Of a DNA stretch of 64,000 nt, positions 11,201-24,500 are shown one piece after another. Positions within the stretch are counted from its first letter, which is position 1, and each line of letters begins with the position of its first letter. The notes below the pieces were generated by a model. The model made no database searches. It was not told the DNA's origin and saw only the letters and a program-made list of their open reading frames with translations. The stretch comes from Takifugu bimaculatus (lineage: Eukaryota; Chordata; Actinopteri; Tetraodontiformes; Tetraodontidae). The translations under genes were made by a program, and so were the position numbers. The DNA is taken from assembly GCA_004026145.2 (NCBI GenBank), contig CP034994.1:13062009-13126008 (forward strand), written 5' to 3'.

Positions 11201-13340
11201 ACAAAAATAGTAAAGGTTAGTTTAATTTAAGAATCACAATTTGAAATTGGCTTTTTTAATACCAACAATCAGAATGAATCCTGAGTGTTTTAGTCATGAT
11301 GTAGAGTGCATTACACATTAGATTGGGAATTAATGGTTAATTAAAATTCACTGATTCTAACCTGGATTTGTCAAAGTTTTTGCCGGTATAAGCCATCCCA
11401 CAGGCGGCTCCAAGGCCCTGGCCCAGGGAACCGGTGGCAACGTCGACAAAATCCAGTTTCTGAAAAGGAAGAGGGCTCAGAGTTATTTTAAATGGCATGA
11501 GGAACAAGAAGAACGTGTAAAGAGTTCTGGACTGACGGGTGTGGGGTGGCCCTCCAGGTCGCAGTCAAACTTGCGCAAGTTGAGAAGATCAGACTCCTTC
11601 ACAAAACCTGCCTCCGCCCAGGCTGCGTACAGGACAGGTGCAGCGTGGCCCTAAACAGCAGGCAAAAAACAAGGTGTCAGAGGTCAAAGTCTCCAGATGG
11701 ACTAAATAAATTATAACTCCAGAATTGAGTTCTACCTTTGAGAGCACAAAGCGGTCGTTACACTGGTTGCGAGGTTGTTCCGTCTTGTAGCGCATGGTGT
11801 GGAAGAAGAGCACGGACATAATCTCCGCCGCACTGCAGCATGATGTGGGATGACTGGGAACAGAAAGAGATCCTGAAGTTGACAGCTCACATCAACAATG
11901 CAATTTCAAATTAAATCCACACACCATGCAGATTCATGCATGTACTGCTACATTCAGAAAATCTGACACATCAAGTCATTCCAAGGCTGATTTATCCTCA
12001 AAGATTAGGGATATTACCATCAATAGATTATTAATCTACACTCAGTTATAACTGCATACTTAATGAAAACCATTTGTGTAACCATTAGTTGCAGCATAGT
12101 TTCGAGTACTGTTAATAACAATTTAGAAATCCAACATTGCTCAACAGCACCACAGCTTCCTTATGGAGGTTAACTTACAAACAGCACCATTTAAACCATG
12201 CTGGAAACGGTTATGTAATAGAAGCATACATTAAACAGGTATTTTGATTGAAAAAACCCAGCGCCTTGGATTGTCCTCGTCCTTTTGATGAGCAAGAACC
12301 TGCTGGAAAATAAAGTGAAGGAAATCCATGAAAGCTTAACAAAACAGTCAATAAAATGTGTAAAATGAGGAATTAGTTGGATGTCATAAAGACAAAGACA
12401 TCTTTGTTGAGTGCAAAAGGCAGTATGGGCACATCAGAGCCCTTATGGCGGGGACGCGCACACGCACAGCAAAGTTCACCCATTTCCTTCTCCGTTGACA
12501 GAGATTGTGTCAAAACAGGTTTACCAACCCTTTTCCTATTCAGTTTGGAGAAGTCTCAACTTCAGTGTTGCACAAACAATATGGTAACAATGAATATTTA
12601 CTAAAAAAAAAAAGGTGTTGAACGATGTGCATTTGGCTGTACATATAAAATTAAATTTCATTTCGAGTCAACAGATCCAAACATTAGCGTAGCCTTAATA
12701 AAGCTTAAAGATTTAGACCTACTTATCATTCAAACTGCCTCCTCATTCGAGGCTATAGAGAGGAACAAACTGTCTGTTTCGATCTTTAATTTGACGCGTA
12801 CCCACATTTTTATCTCCTCTTTAGCGCAAAGCCGAAAGTTTAAATGGGAGCGTGAAGGTGGCCACGAGACTTCGCGTGCTTGCAGTCTCTGCTAGCAAAA
12901 CGACATTAGCGTCGAGGCTAATCAGAAAACTTCACTATAAGACCTTACAATTCAAGCTAATCGCTATCCTGTAGCTAGCCGCGGATATTGTGACGTTTCC
13001 AGTTATTTTCAGGTCAACGTCCTTGAAAACGCACCAAATTGACATTATTCGGGTCTCTCCGTGTACAGTTGCTGAAGTATGTATAAATAATTGTGCGACC
13101 AGGAGGCTATCCCTATTTGCACGTGCAGACGGGCCTCGCGGACTGACTGTAATGGCGTGCACCAGCACTCATATCTGCAAAATATTTTATATTCCGCTTT
13201 ATGTGCTTCTAATTCGCACTCTGAATGGCTTACCCAGAGTTGGAGGCACATGTTGCTTTGATGGAGTTGATCCTGAGCTTGTTGGCGATATCTCTCAGTC
13301 CCTGCAGGGTTTTCTCATCGGGTTTGTGGTAGTTGGCCAT
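8234..13340 (-). CDS. tkt: transketolase
   Basis: Cytosolic thiamine-diphosphate enzyme of the non-oxidative pentose phosphate pathway, moving two-carbon ketol units between sugar phosphates. Fourteen coding exons join in frame: 13234-13340, 11736-11853, 11537-11650, 11362-11459, 10670-10861, 10227-10354, 9950-10146, 9651-9815, 9238-9394, 9026-9156, 8869-8952, 8701-8797, 8490-8610 and 8234-8406, about 620 residues as in the family. It starts MANYHKPDEKTLQGLRDIAN. Visible landmarks are GHPTSCCSAAEIM, DVATGSLGQGLGAACGMAY, the ThDP/Mg motif LLGDGECSEGSVWEAM followed by DVNRLGQSE, KTFKGKGL, ALDGDTKNSTFSE, IAEQNMVGVAIGCATRDR with the catalytic Glu, [20 protein letters not shown] and the C-terminal ITVEDHYREGGLGEAV. 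It ends QTFAN. The first intron (about 1.4 kb) is the largest. Teleosts can carry two tkt paralogues, and I cannot say which this is. Confidence 0.97.
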
Positions 13341-14240
13341 ATTTTTTGGATGGGCTTGAAACGGCGTCAAACAGAAGGGATAATTTCAGAAAGTTCTGCT
13401 GATTCTTGAAAGTATCGCGCAGTTGACGCTGCTTCCAGACGCCTGTAGACCTACGGGAGGAGGAAGAACCCGCCGGAGGAGGGGAGGATTTATGTCACAT
13501 AGAACAGCCACGCCCCCTTAATCCAATCATACGGGCGACTGTGGTGGCGAGGCGGATTCACGCAGGTGGAGAAAGGGCAATTTCTCAATTTTATTTTCAA
13601 TTGACGAACGATTCAGACCTGTGGTTTCAACTAAAGTATAATTAAATACCGCCGCAAAAATAAAATAATAATAATAAATCCATGTTACACCACAACCTTT
13701 TAACTGTTCCTCAGACGTTTCACTTCCTGGTCCCGACGTCGGTCATGACCGAGTGGAACACATCAGATTTCGGATTGCTGTTCTGCCAAATATTTCAAAT
13801 CACATAATATACCCGGCTTCGTTGCTGGGGAAGTAATTAAAATTTAGGTTTCGTTCATATTCACTACGCTTTCGCTTTAAATCCCGAGCTGGACCACCGC
13901 CAACACGGAAATGGTGGGCAATTTTGCTGTCTCATCCTTACTCAGAGAAAGGGGACAGTAAAGCAAGTGACACAAGCAACTCATATAAATAATAACTGGT
14001 TGTATGGAATCATTTTATGTTTGCCTTTGAACAGTTTGCACACCCACAACTGCAGACATCAATGCAAATAGTGTACAAAATACAGATGATGGAAAATGGA
14101 AAGCTCTATTTTATTTTATTTTATTTTACAGTCTGAATTCCTGGAACTTCTCAGTGCTTTCATCACCACATACAACATCCCACGCCTCTTCTGACTATGC
14201 CCATGGCGTTATATGCTGCAGACCTGGGTTTTCAACATAC
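13341..14240. other. tkt promoter region and lrrc23 3'UTR
   Basis: No coding signal. The segment just 5' of tkt (13341-13560) is GC-rich, with an inverted CCAAT near 13522. Overlapping TTTTA-type repeats near 14108-14127 give several minus-strand AATAAA options for lrrc23. The two genes are therefore separated by only about 0.6-0.7 kb. Confidence 0.5.
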
Positions 14241-15907
14241 TCACGCTTCCTCATTCTGTCCATTTAACACTTCATCCGAAATGCTTTCAAGCTCCTGAAA
14301 TGACATTCGTGTCATTAGAACAATCAGTAACTGTGCAAAGGTTTGTGACTAGTCACAAGATAGCATTACCCTGATTCTCCTCAGAGCATCAGCTCTCTCC
14401 TCTCGGGAAACTGGGTCTTTGTCAATCCGCTCCAGACGTGGCAGATGAACTAGAATGCATATCCGATAATCTGTGGTTTCTCCTAGGGGATTCTCCGATA
14501 CGACCAATGTCTGCATACTTTGTGATACAAGCCGGAGACTTTGCAGTGCATTCTCATTGGAGATTTTATTACCTCTAATTGACAGAGACAGAATAATTGA
14601 TCATCATTGTTGTATATAATCTCATAAAATGGATTTATCTGTGAAACGGCTGGGTACCTAATATTGAGGTACTGGAGACCCTTCATGTTGGCGCTGAGTC
14701 CCTTCAGATTATCTATCTGATTGTCTCGAAGGTGAAGGGTCATGAGACGCTCTAACTTCTCCAAACCTTCAAGACACTTGATGTTGTTTTGGGCCTTAAA
14801 AGAAGGTTAATTTGTATTTATGCTGACAGACAGAAAAAAAGAAAAAAATGGGAATATGGTGTTTAAAAAAAAAAAACACTACATGTTTTGTTTTTTTGTT
14901 TTTTACCAGAAACAAATGTCGCAAGTGGGGGAGGTTGAGGTCCTCAATTGTTTCCAAGCCGTTTCTACGTAGCTCTAAAGTTACCAGGTTGGTGAAACTC
15001 ACACTTTGCTGGAGCTTGATTTTCTGGATAGAATTACCTGTTAGAAACACTGTGAGCATTAGGACTCGGCCTTGGCAGCATATTTAAAAATGTCCCTCCG
15101 AAAAGGCCATTCACACAATATCACCATCTTAATGACAAGCCGACCTGTAAGGATTAATGTCTCGAGGGAAGGTGCGATCAGGCCATCCAGCTCTGTCACA
15201 TGGTTCATGGCGAGGCTCAGCCACTGCAGGTACCTCAGATGTGCGAAGGGTTGCCCCTTGAAGGAGGCCACGGAGTTATTATCAGCCTATGGTGGGACAT
15301 GCACACGTGACATGCATTATTTAGGAGGACTTTTGCACAGGAGCTTGCACATGTTATTTCCTCACCTTCAGCCAAAGCAGCTGGTTCAGAGGTGCCAGAG
15401 GAGAAAGGTCAGTGAGGCAATTGTTGGAGATGTCAACATAACATAGATGAATATAACTGCTGAGTGCAGAGATATTGCTCAGATTTCTGAAGAGGGATAA
15501 TAAAGGGGTTAATGAAGGGGTAGTAAAGTGGGGAGACAGTGCAAAAGACTGATTTACTTGTCCTGTAGGTCCACTTTTACAAAAGCATGTGCAAGTCCAT
15601 TTCCCGTTCTGCACAGTAACGACAGCTGCTGACCTATGGTTTCTTTGGTCAAGTGGTAAGACTTCTACTCCCCCCCCCAAACAGAGAAAATAAATATTAA
15701 AATCCTGGTTGTGTTATAATTAATAAAATTAAATGTAATTGAGGAAATATTGAGTAATTGGGGAATTTTCTTGTCTTTTTCTTTCTTCTGCTTTTGCCTG
15801 GGATCCCTTCAAATGACTCACGCAATGATTTTTCTTTTTACCTTTGCAATCTCCACTTCTTCTTCCAGTTCATCTGGACCCGACACATCTTCATCAGACG
15901 CTGACAT
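14241..15907 (-). CDS. lrrc23: leucine-rich repeat-containing protein 23
   Basis: LRRC23 is a radial-spoke head protein of motile cilia and sperm flagella. Eight exons are recognisable, at about 15842-15907, 15545-15663, 15365-15486, 15147-15287, 14909-15040, 14661-14790, 14372-14575 and 14241-14296. The product starts MSASDEDVSGPDELEEEVEI (acidic N-terminus). Then come LSLLCRTGNGLAHAFVKVDL, SSYIHLCYVDISNNCLTDL, WLSLAMNHVTELDGL, VTLELRRNGLETIEDLNLP, MTLHLRDNQIDNLKGLS and the capping segment VSENPLGETTDYRICILVHL. It closes LERIDKDPVSREERADALRR and ends NGQNEEA. Each block has a direct counterpart in human LRRC23 (for example TGNGLAHAYVK and LHLRDNQIDTL). An upstream non-coding exon and an X-box fit a ciliary gene. 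Confidence 0.93.
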
Positions 15908-15968
15908 CGTTTTGAACTTTCCCTAAACAAACGTATATGTTTAGGAGTAACTTCAAGCCACCCCCTCA

Positions 15969-15970
<2 letters not shown>

Positions 15971-16004
<34 letters not shown>
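15971..16004. repeat. (GT)n microsatellite
   Basis: Seventeen GT units in the first intron of lrrc23. Confidence 0.95.
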
Positions 16005-16006
<2 letters not shown>

Positions 16007-16525
16007 ATGTTGGCCTCTCATGTTTGATTACCATGTTTTGTGCACCTTACATTTAAACAGATCATCATTGGCAGGTCAAATGCCAAAGCTTCTTAGATCC
16101 TTTGAGCTTGTTGTAGGGGGGTTATAGGGGTGGTATGGGAGGGATGACAAATGTGACTTTTTGTTATTCCCGTGGGCCCTAAATTCTCAGAAGCTGCTGC
16201 TGGGATTGTAGTCTGTGTGATTGGCACTTCATGTAGAGGCACATGAGACGTGTGGTATTTTTAAATTTCATATCTGTGCAACAGCTTCCTCACGGCTAAC
16301 GCATTTTATCTGTGTATTTACCACCATCCGCTATATAGAGCTAATAAACATGTTGTCATTTCAGCTAATAAACATAATATCATTTCATATATGACGTGTC
16401 TTCCTTGCTTTCATCATCGACTTGCGCTGTTTTGAATTTGACCAGATCACGTGATGTGATTTTATAAACGGTGTCATTTTGAATTGTTTGGGCTATTAAA
16501 TTATTAAATTGATGATGACACTTAC

Positions 16526-16610
16526 TGTCAAAGCGGCAGGTCGCTCGACACGGTGGTTGCAAACTCCGAATATTGTCTAGCGACGCTTCCGAATAGCTGC
16601 GACCCCCAAA
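16526..16610 (-). other. lrrc23: predicted lrrc23 non-coding first exon
   Basis: The minus strand reads GACA followed by GTAAGTGTC at 16525-16517, a strong donor, downstream of a short GC-rich segment. No ORF linked to lrrc23 is needed, so I call it a 5'UTR exon. Its upstream limit is a guess. Confidence 0.55.
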
Positions 16611-16625
16611 ACGGTGTTGGCTCTT

Positions 16626-16639
16626 GTTGCTATGGCAAC
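16626..16639. promoter_or_regulatory. RFX X-box palindrome upstream of lrrc23
   Basis: GTTGCTATGGCAAC matches the RFX X-box (GTNRCC/ATNRGYAAC type) as a near-perfect inverted repeat. It sits just upstream of the predicted lrrc23 first exon on the minus strand. RFX2/RFX3 X-boxes near the start site are a known hallmark of ciliary genes. That it works here is inference. Confidence 0.75.
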
Positions 16640-16903
16640 GGAACGGCCGCAGAAGCTCTCCCGGTCGGGTTGTTGCGTTAGAGACTTCATAACACTTGTT
16701 ACGATACATTCCCCTTTTTCAAGCCACCATTTCTCAAAAACACAACTGTCACAATGTTTGCAAAATTGTTTTAGAACATCGATGTGTGTCTGTATAAATA
16801 ACTTTTCTCTCTTTAAGGTCGGTTATGTTTAATGGCGTATTTATTTAGTGGAAAGGTTAAAAAAAAAAAAGCAACAACAAACTTTTAGATTAATGTTACA
16901 TAT

Positions 16904-17050
16904 TTTATTTAAAAATATGTCAGCCAAGGAAATCTTTCTTCAGACAGAATAAAACCACATTAAATCATAAAAACAGACTGGGGATGATGACTGTTGAATT
17001 TGGCAATGACATCATGAAAATGGCCTAAACCCAGCCATTGTCTACAGGGG

Positions 17051-17120
<70 letters not shown>

Positions 17121-18524
17121 CACATCTACCTAGAGAGTAATTTTCCACCCTTTTGTTTGTGGCCTGCAGTCTCGACAGATGAATACAAGGCTTTGTGAAC
17201 AGTTTCAAGGTCACGAGAAGTAGGAATTTTAGTCCTCTCAAAGTGCTTTAAATAGCAGTACACTTTAATGAGTTAAGATATATAAAATGCTCATGTTTTA
17301 CCAAACTTTGGCATTTTTCAAAAAATGATATATCTCCGGTGACTTTCTTCAAAGTCCTCATTCCATTGATTTCAGCAGCTGCCCAATTTGCCTGTAAAGT
17401 ACTCGGATCTAATCAGTAAATATCTTTGATGACAAACATGCTTTTGACAGCATTTTACACCAAAAGCCCCTCATAAATACAGAAAATACCAAATGTTATC
17501 AGCCATTTTAAAAAAAAATAACAGCCTTAATCCTGCTTTTTTTTTGCAGCTCATACCTCAGTTAATTTTTTTTTTTTTTTTTTAACTGGACCACCATCCC
17601 TGAATGCATCAGACCTCTGCATCAATACCTGGATCAGGCATCCACCAGGCTTGCAAACACAGGAAATCACTTTAAACGCATTTAAACTTGAGATGATTAT
17701 GGTCTGTGTGCTTTAATACATTAGGATTAAGTGGAATTATGAACTACCAGCCTATGAAGACCTGATGTGTGGACATTTCGATCAACAGGATCCAAATGTC
17801 TCACGGCCAAGGCTGAGTTAGACTACCAGCTGATAAAAGAATAAAACAAGCATGCACATGATCTAACTTATTTCCACCTACAGGGATTATTTTGGTCCAG
17901 ACAAAATAGTCCATCCCCCCTTTCGTTTGTGTTTCTCAGCATTATTTTACATCCATCCTGTTCACTGCTGCATGGCAGCCATAACAAGAGCTCGACTTAA
18001 GACATGAAAGCAAGACAAATGATTTGAAAAATAAAAACAAATAAACCACCCTTCAGACATTATGAATTCTTTGTTTAAACATAACATAAGCTATAAAGTC
18101 ACTCCAGTCAATGAGGCAGATTGATTTACTCTAAAGATTCTTCCTAAATGTGTGAATTACTCATTAAAAGATCTGTCATTCACTGAATGACAAGATCGAA
18201 AAATATGGTGCATAGACGTAATACTGTATTAAAAACTCCCAGTTGTCATAGTTTGATACTCTTTTCTTTTTAAATCAACTGAACATTACAGAAAGTATTT
18301 AACAACCACACAAGCCAAAATGTGTCCTTACCAAAGGAAAAAAAAAAAGAAGCATCAAAGTGCATTCTGTGCAATATCCTGATACCTACTGCTACAGGGT
18401 CAGTTCAAAATGATGAGCACTGCTGAGGTAAATGTGAGGTGTAGAAATGTGTTATCTGTACTCTAAACGGGTTTAATGGTGTCTTTGTCATCTCTGGGTC
18501 AGGATGTTGGGACTTGACGTCGAC
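16904..18524 (-). other. rbm10: rbm10 3'UTR
   Basis: AT-rich, no conserved ORF. A minus-strand AATAAA at 16904-16909 would end rbm10 about 0.3 kb from the predicted lrrc23 start. It contains a (CA)n run at 17055-17118 and poly-T/A tracts. I searched it by eye for a G-patch exon and found none. Confidence 0.55.
17055..17118. repeat. (CA)n microsatellite
   Basis: About 32 uninterrupted CA units in the presumed rbm10 3'UTR. Confidence 0.97.
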
Positions 18525-21500
18525 TCACTCCACTTGCATGTTGCGCAGTAGGAGCCCCTTTTTCACACCTCCCTGCAGCATCCTGGCTCCCAGACTCGTG
18601 CCCATCACACCGTCACTGACAGGACACAAGGTAGCACAACGTTGAGATCATGCGGTGCTTTACTGTCTTTAAAATGAAAATAATTTAAACAGCTGAAGGA
18701 CAAAATGTCTCATTTCCAGGAGTAAACCTGCGACACCTATTAAGTCAACATTTAAGAGTCTTGAAGGCTTCTTACGCATGGTTCAACTTCCTCCTCTTTG
18801 GATCAGGAAGGTTCGGGGCCACGTGCGAGTCTCTACAAAAGACAGAAAAGTGAAATCCACATTAAGTTGCAATGACTTGCATGGATAATGTATGCACGTA
18901 TTTGATATCCAGAACAACCTCTCTGCCTGCAGATTCCTGCTGGAGTCTTCTCTGCTCCAAGTTTTGCTGAAAAGAGATAAGAAGGTTGACATCAGGCACG
19001 TTTACAAGTGGGTGTAAATGGCACAAAGGACATTCAGCTGTGCTTTAAGTGTACCTTGTGAAGCTCCGAGAGCTGCTGGTGTCTGAGGAGGGCCTCTTTA
19101 CTGGGGAACTGTCTTCTACACAGCAGACAGGCCAGTTTCACCCAGTCTGTCAGTCTCCCTTCCCTTTCATCTCTCTCACCTCCTTCTTCTTCGCTATCAG
19201 TTTCAGCGCTGTACGCAGGGACCAGACCCTGTTGAAGAGGTGGAGAACTCTAGGAAATCAGACAAAAATAAAAGAAATACATCAACCCCAAGATAAAGAT
19301 CATACAGCTGAAAATAAAACAAATGTCACAGTGAATATATTACCTCTGCACTTTGCCGGATTTGGTCAAGTAACATCTGAGGCCGCTCAGACAGCGCCCC
19401 CTGCATGACAGACACAGAAACAAACTGTGAGGACATCAGCTCACAAAGCCTCATCTCAGGCAAGTACAGTGGGAACGTCTCTACATGCGAAATTTTCAGG
19501 TTATGAAACGTCTCAACGGGAAAATATTTCCTCTCGTTACGAAAGAAATTTCAGGATACGAAAGGCAAAAATACGCTAGCGAATGCAAACTTGCTTGTGG
19601 CTGCTCTGCCATTGGCTATCGCCTAGCATCGTCCTGTCATCCCACTGGCTAGGAGGGACGTCAATATGTACAAGTTTGTGTGTATCGCAGCGTCTTCTTC
19701 GGGATTTATTGTGGGTGTTCGTATGTTTGTCCATTAGATGGCGGTGTTACCACAAGTGTTAACGTTCGTTGCTAGTAATGACGGCTAATGTAAGATTAGT
19801 CTGTAATAAAGTTCATTTTGTTCCTGGAGAAGCCTTGCACTGAATTCCTACATTTATTGTGCGGTAATCTAATTGTAACATGTATTTGTTACATGTTTTG
19901 ATGCATTTTTATGATGATTTCTAAAAAAAAAAATTATGTCTGAATTTTTTGGGGCTTGGAATGGATTATGGCATTTACATGGAAAACGCATCTCTACTGA
20001 CGTAATTTTCAGGTTACGAAACAACTTCTGGAACCAATTAATTTCGTAAGTAGAGGTCCCACTGTAATGTTTAACCATGTGCACCAGGGCAGGGTATGTA
20101 AATAACAGAAGCCTTAGTAAGATTTCTTTATTGACACACATTCAGATACCATGATAAGCGGCATCAAGAGCTAAACTTGTTTTAACCGTCACTTACTTTT
20201 TTCTCCAGGACAGCATAGCCTGCGTCAGCGCTGGCAGACTCTCTCCTGTCGTCCACGCGACCAGGCGCTTTAATGTAGCCAGTCGGCAAAGTTGTGGAAC
20301 CGGAGGCAGAAGAGGAGGCGACGGAGCGCATGTTCTCCTTCTGTCTGTTCAGACTCTTTGCCCAGCGCTCCATGTCTTTGGCAATCTATTGATAATTAAA
20401 AAAAATAAAAATAAAAGCAGGTTATAGTGTAGCAGGAAAACTGAAATCAAATGTTTAGTGTTGCACTAATGCAAATGTGTTACTGTTCTCCATATGAACA
20501 TTTGCCTAATTTCCAACAAATGAAAGAAAAAAACCTTGGTAAATACCTGTTGAGCTGTTTTATTCTTGGGCTTATCTTTTTTCTCCTTGCCAGAGGCTGC
20601 AAACGGTGAATCTGGATCAACTATACTCGAGGGAGCACCTTCTGCATTTGCCTGCTCAGTAGCAGCAGGAATGTAGATCTTTTTATCTCCATCCCAGTAC
20701 ATGTACTGCTGCGTGTGGGGGTTAAAGTAGTACTGCGACAATCACAAAGCAAGTGAGCAAACTTGAGAATCTTGCCAAAACATTCAGAGAACATGACATC
20801 CACTGGACTTTACCTGTGAGTTAGGGTCATAGTACAGTCCTGTGAGCGGGTCATAATAGTAGCCAGAGCTGTCATCATACTGGTATGTGGACACATCCGG
20901 CACAGCTGCAATCAGAAACAGGGGTAATGACATTAAGGTGGTTTTTTTGGTTTGTTTTTTAAAATTTTACCAGATATAACTTACGATATTGTTGGAGCTC
21001 ATGTTCTGTTCCTGGTGTAGCGGGCTGGCTGGGAGTAGCTGGCTGTGGTTTTCCTACTATTTCAACCTGTTTAAAGACAGAGACCGTAGAGAAATCAAAG
21101 GAAGTGATTGCATGAAATAATAAGCGGAAGAAACAAATAAGAAAGAGAACTGCACCTGTGGAGATGGTGCGGTTGTAGGTGTGGTGAGCAGAGCAGACTG
21201 TGCTGGAGGGACAAGCAGCTGCACCACAGCCGAGCCAGGTGTTACAGGCCTCAGATGAAACTGCAGCTACATGGAAAAAGCATATTTGATCACAGCATGC
21301 TTGTTTAATTCCTGCTCAAATTCAAATGTAGAAGTCTTAAAACTGACCTGCAGGGAACGTTCCCATCTGGGCTGCTCCTGCTCCGGGTAAGGCAGCAACC
21401 CTGACATCTGTCTGGGGTTTGAATGGTGCCACATCTAACCCAGAAAAGGTGTTTCCTTCCTGACTATAAGCTACTGCTGCCACCTGCTGACACAAAGCGG

Positions 21501-24500
21501 TATCTACTCCTTGACCTCCACTTGGTCCATTCTGAGCAGTCTGAATAAAACCATTAAAAAGAAACAAGAGGCAATAAGTGAATCTTGTTTTCCATTTTTT
21601 AACTGAAATGGAAGGAAATAACTGTAACCACAGTGCTCTTTAAGACCTGTGTGACAGCCCACTGGGCAGCAGCTATGGCTGTGCTGGCAACTGTAGCCGC
21701 GCTCACTCTGTTGCTGTCTGGCAGGAACACATCCCTAATATGACAGACACAGATTAGCTTTCCTCCAAAACACCTTTCAATGTGATACAGCCATTAACCT
21801 ATTCCAAGAATACGCAAATAAGATTTTTTTTCCCCCCAAAAAAACAAAGAGGCGGTAAGATAACGTTTAACTACGGTAAATTTGATCTATGTTTACCGTT
21901 TGGAGCCTTTGGCAAATTCCACCATAATAGTCTTTCCATCAATAGAGAGGGGTGGTTGAAGGGCCTGCAGAATCTGCAGCAACTGAGAGGCCTCCTGTTG
22001 AGATCTGTGCATTAGTCCTGGTGCAACTGTGTTTAATTTGCTCACTGCCTTCAAGCATGATTTCTCTCATTTGTTTACACACGGAACACGTGTCTCAGAC
22101 GTGTCCGTCTCATGCTCCTCACCACTATGGTAGACAGCTGTAGAAAGGCAAAGCCCCTGTTGAGATGTGTGTGCTTGTCCTTGATGAGGCGAATGTTTGA
22201 TGGAGAGAGAGTGGCAAACGGAGCCAAAGCAGACAAGATGGAGTCGAGGGAAGTATGAGGGCCGAGGTTTCGCAGTATCAGAGCTAGTGGAAGAACAGAG
22301 CGAAGAATATGTTGCGTTATGTTTAGGTCATCTATTACAAATATTCCATCCAAACCGGAAAAGTGTTAAACTGAGATGCTAAAAGGCCTGAGATGTTTAC
22401 TGTCATTGGCAGTATCCGTCTGCTGTGTTGACTGTCCTGAGATGACTGCAGGGGCACAAGAGTGGAACGGTGTCGGCAAGGGCAACAAGCCTTGAGCTCC
22501 CTCCTTCTGAAGGCCCAGTGACAGATCTCTCTGCAACAGGGGCAATTTCAGCTCAGCTTCTGAGGAGAAAAATACATATTCACACAATAGTTTCATATTA
22601 TTTTAATATATCCTGTAATGAGTAAATTAGTCTTTACAGAACAGCACCTGATTTGGGGACACTGCATTTGAAACACTTCTCTCTCCTTTTAAAGTTTTGC
22701 ACGCCGCACTGTCACAAAAAAGAAACACCAGCTGTTAGAGGCGGGACTGCTATACAGGAGATGCGCAAGAAACAGTACCTTGTTACAAAGCCAGTCCTCA
22801 TTTGCACGAGGTTTGGGGTCACTGTAGTGCATCGAAACTCTCTGGCCCAGAATCACTAGCACTCCCTGAAAGAAAAAGAGAGAGGGGGGAGGGGAACAGG
22901 GAGTGATTATCAATGATAATTAGGCCAGAAATGCCAGAGAAAGGCCTCATCTCACATGAGATGAGAGTGAGGGATGAGAGGGGGACACAGAAAGAGAGAA
23001 AGAGCTGAGAAGAAGCTGAAAGAAAGAGGACAGCAGAGAATTGCAACCTTCAGCTTAGGAAACTGGGACGGACTGAGGTGGTATGTTGTGTGTGGGTATC
23101 CGAGGACACGCTGGCTTTTGGTCAATGGTGTCATCCCTCCCCCGTTAAGGGGAAATCTTTTCAGTGTTCCACACATCCACCTCCACTGACACCCCTTTAC
23201 CCACAACAAAAATAGACAATATCTCATCCTAAAAAGATGGAAGGATTAAAAAAAAAAAAGCACAAGAACATTCTACAGTGGTTTTGATTAGGTATACAAT
23301 ACAATGTGTGGAAAATAAATATGCTAAACCTGAGGTGGTAGACTGCACTGAGTGAAGAAGGGTGAATCCTCTAGTAAATAGGATCTTGTTGCACACAAGT
23401 GAGAGAATTTACTCGAATCTCTGCCAAAGTCGAAAGACAATATGACTTCCTTTATTATAAAAGCTTACATTACAAAAGACTTACCTAGTGGAGAATATAC
23501 TTTATCCACTTTGTATGATTCTAGAAAGGGCAATATGTGGGTGCACATTTGCCCTGATCCTAGCCCATATGTCCCACTCTATGGATGTGTATAATATATA
23601 CATATATATGTGTGTCTGTGTAGAGGAGAGTGACCTGGTTGGTCTCCATCCAGCGGGTGGCCTCCTGTATGACATTAAACTCGACGAAGGCGAATCCTCG
23701 GCTCTGACCTGGACACCACCCAGCGCCGTGGTAACCGAACAATGACAACAACAACATAATAACAACGCATTGAGGGGTTAGTGCTTCATGTCCAGAGGAA
23801 AGAGAGACCCTGTGTCAGCACTAATTAAATCATTGCGTCCTCTCTCCCAGCTGAAAAGCCATTATAAAACTTTTGCAAGGAGGGGAGGATGCAATGTTAT
23901 GCATCTCATCAGGGTTACGAAAAGAGGGAGTGAGGGGAATCCTACGCACTCATGGGTTTGAGTCTGGGTTCTTTTGCTTTGAAAAATGAAGCACACAAGC
24001 AGAAGAGACACACAAGCACATTCATACATCTCTCCGCTACTGAGAGACCAAACTGAAGCCTGCAACCTTCTCCATGCACAATGAATTACATGTAGATTAT
24101 CTAAATTTTCTTCAGCACATGTTTTTGAATTATGCCGATTACAGTAATTGCCTTGCACCCTGCTTTTCCATTGAGAAATATAAGCCTATTTAGTTACTCT
24201 AAAGATGCCCTATCAACTAAAGAAAGCTCAGCACCAGTTAAAACCAAGTACATGAGAAATAAAGCCCCATTCCACATTTGTTTCTGCAGTATTTACACCT
24301 TAACACAGACCCAATTGCTTCAACTATGTAGAAGATTCAGTCCTTCCAGGACACAGATTGACAGACCCACACACTCTTTCCAGGGGGGGACCTTCAAGAC
24401 CAAAGCTTGCTGAAACAATCGGAAGAGCAGAAGCTTGACCAGAGATGGATTCAGTCAGCGGCACATTCAAACACTAATGTTCTTTTGACATAAGATGGGA

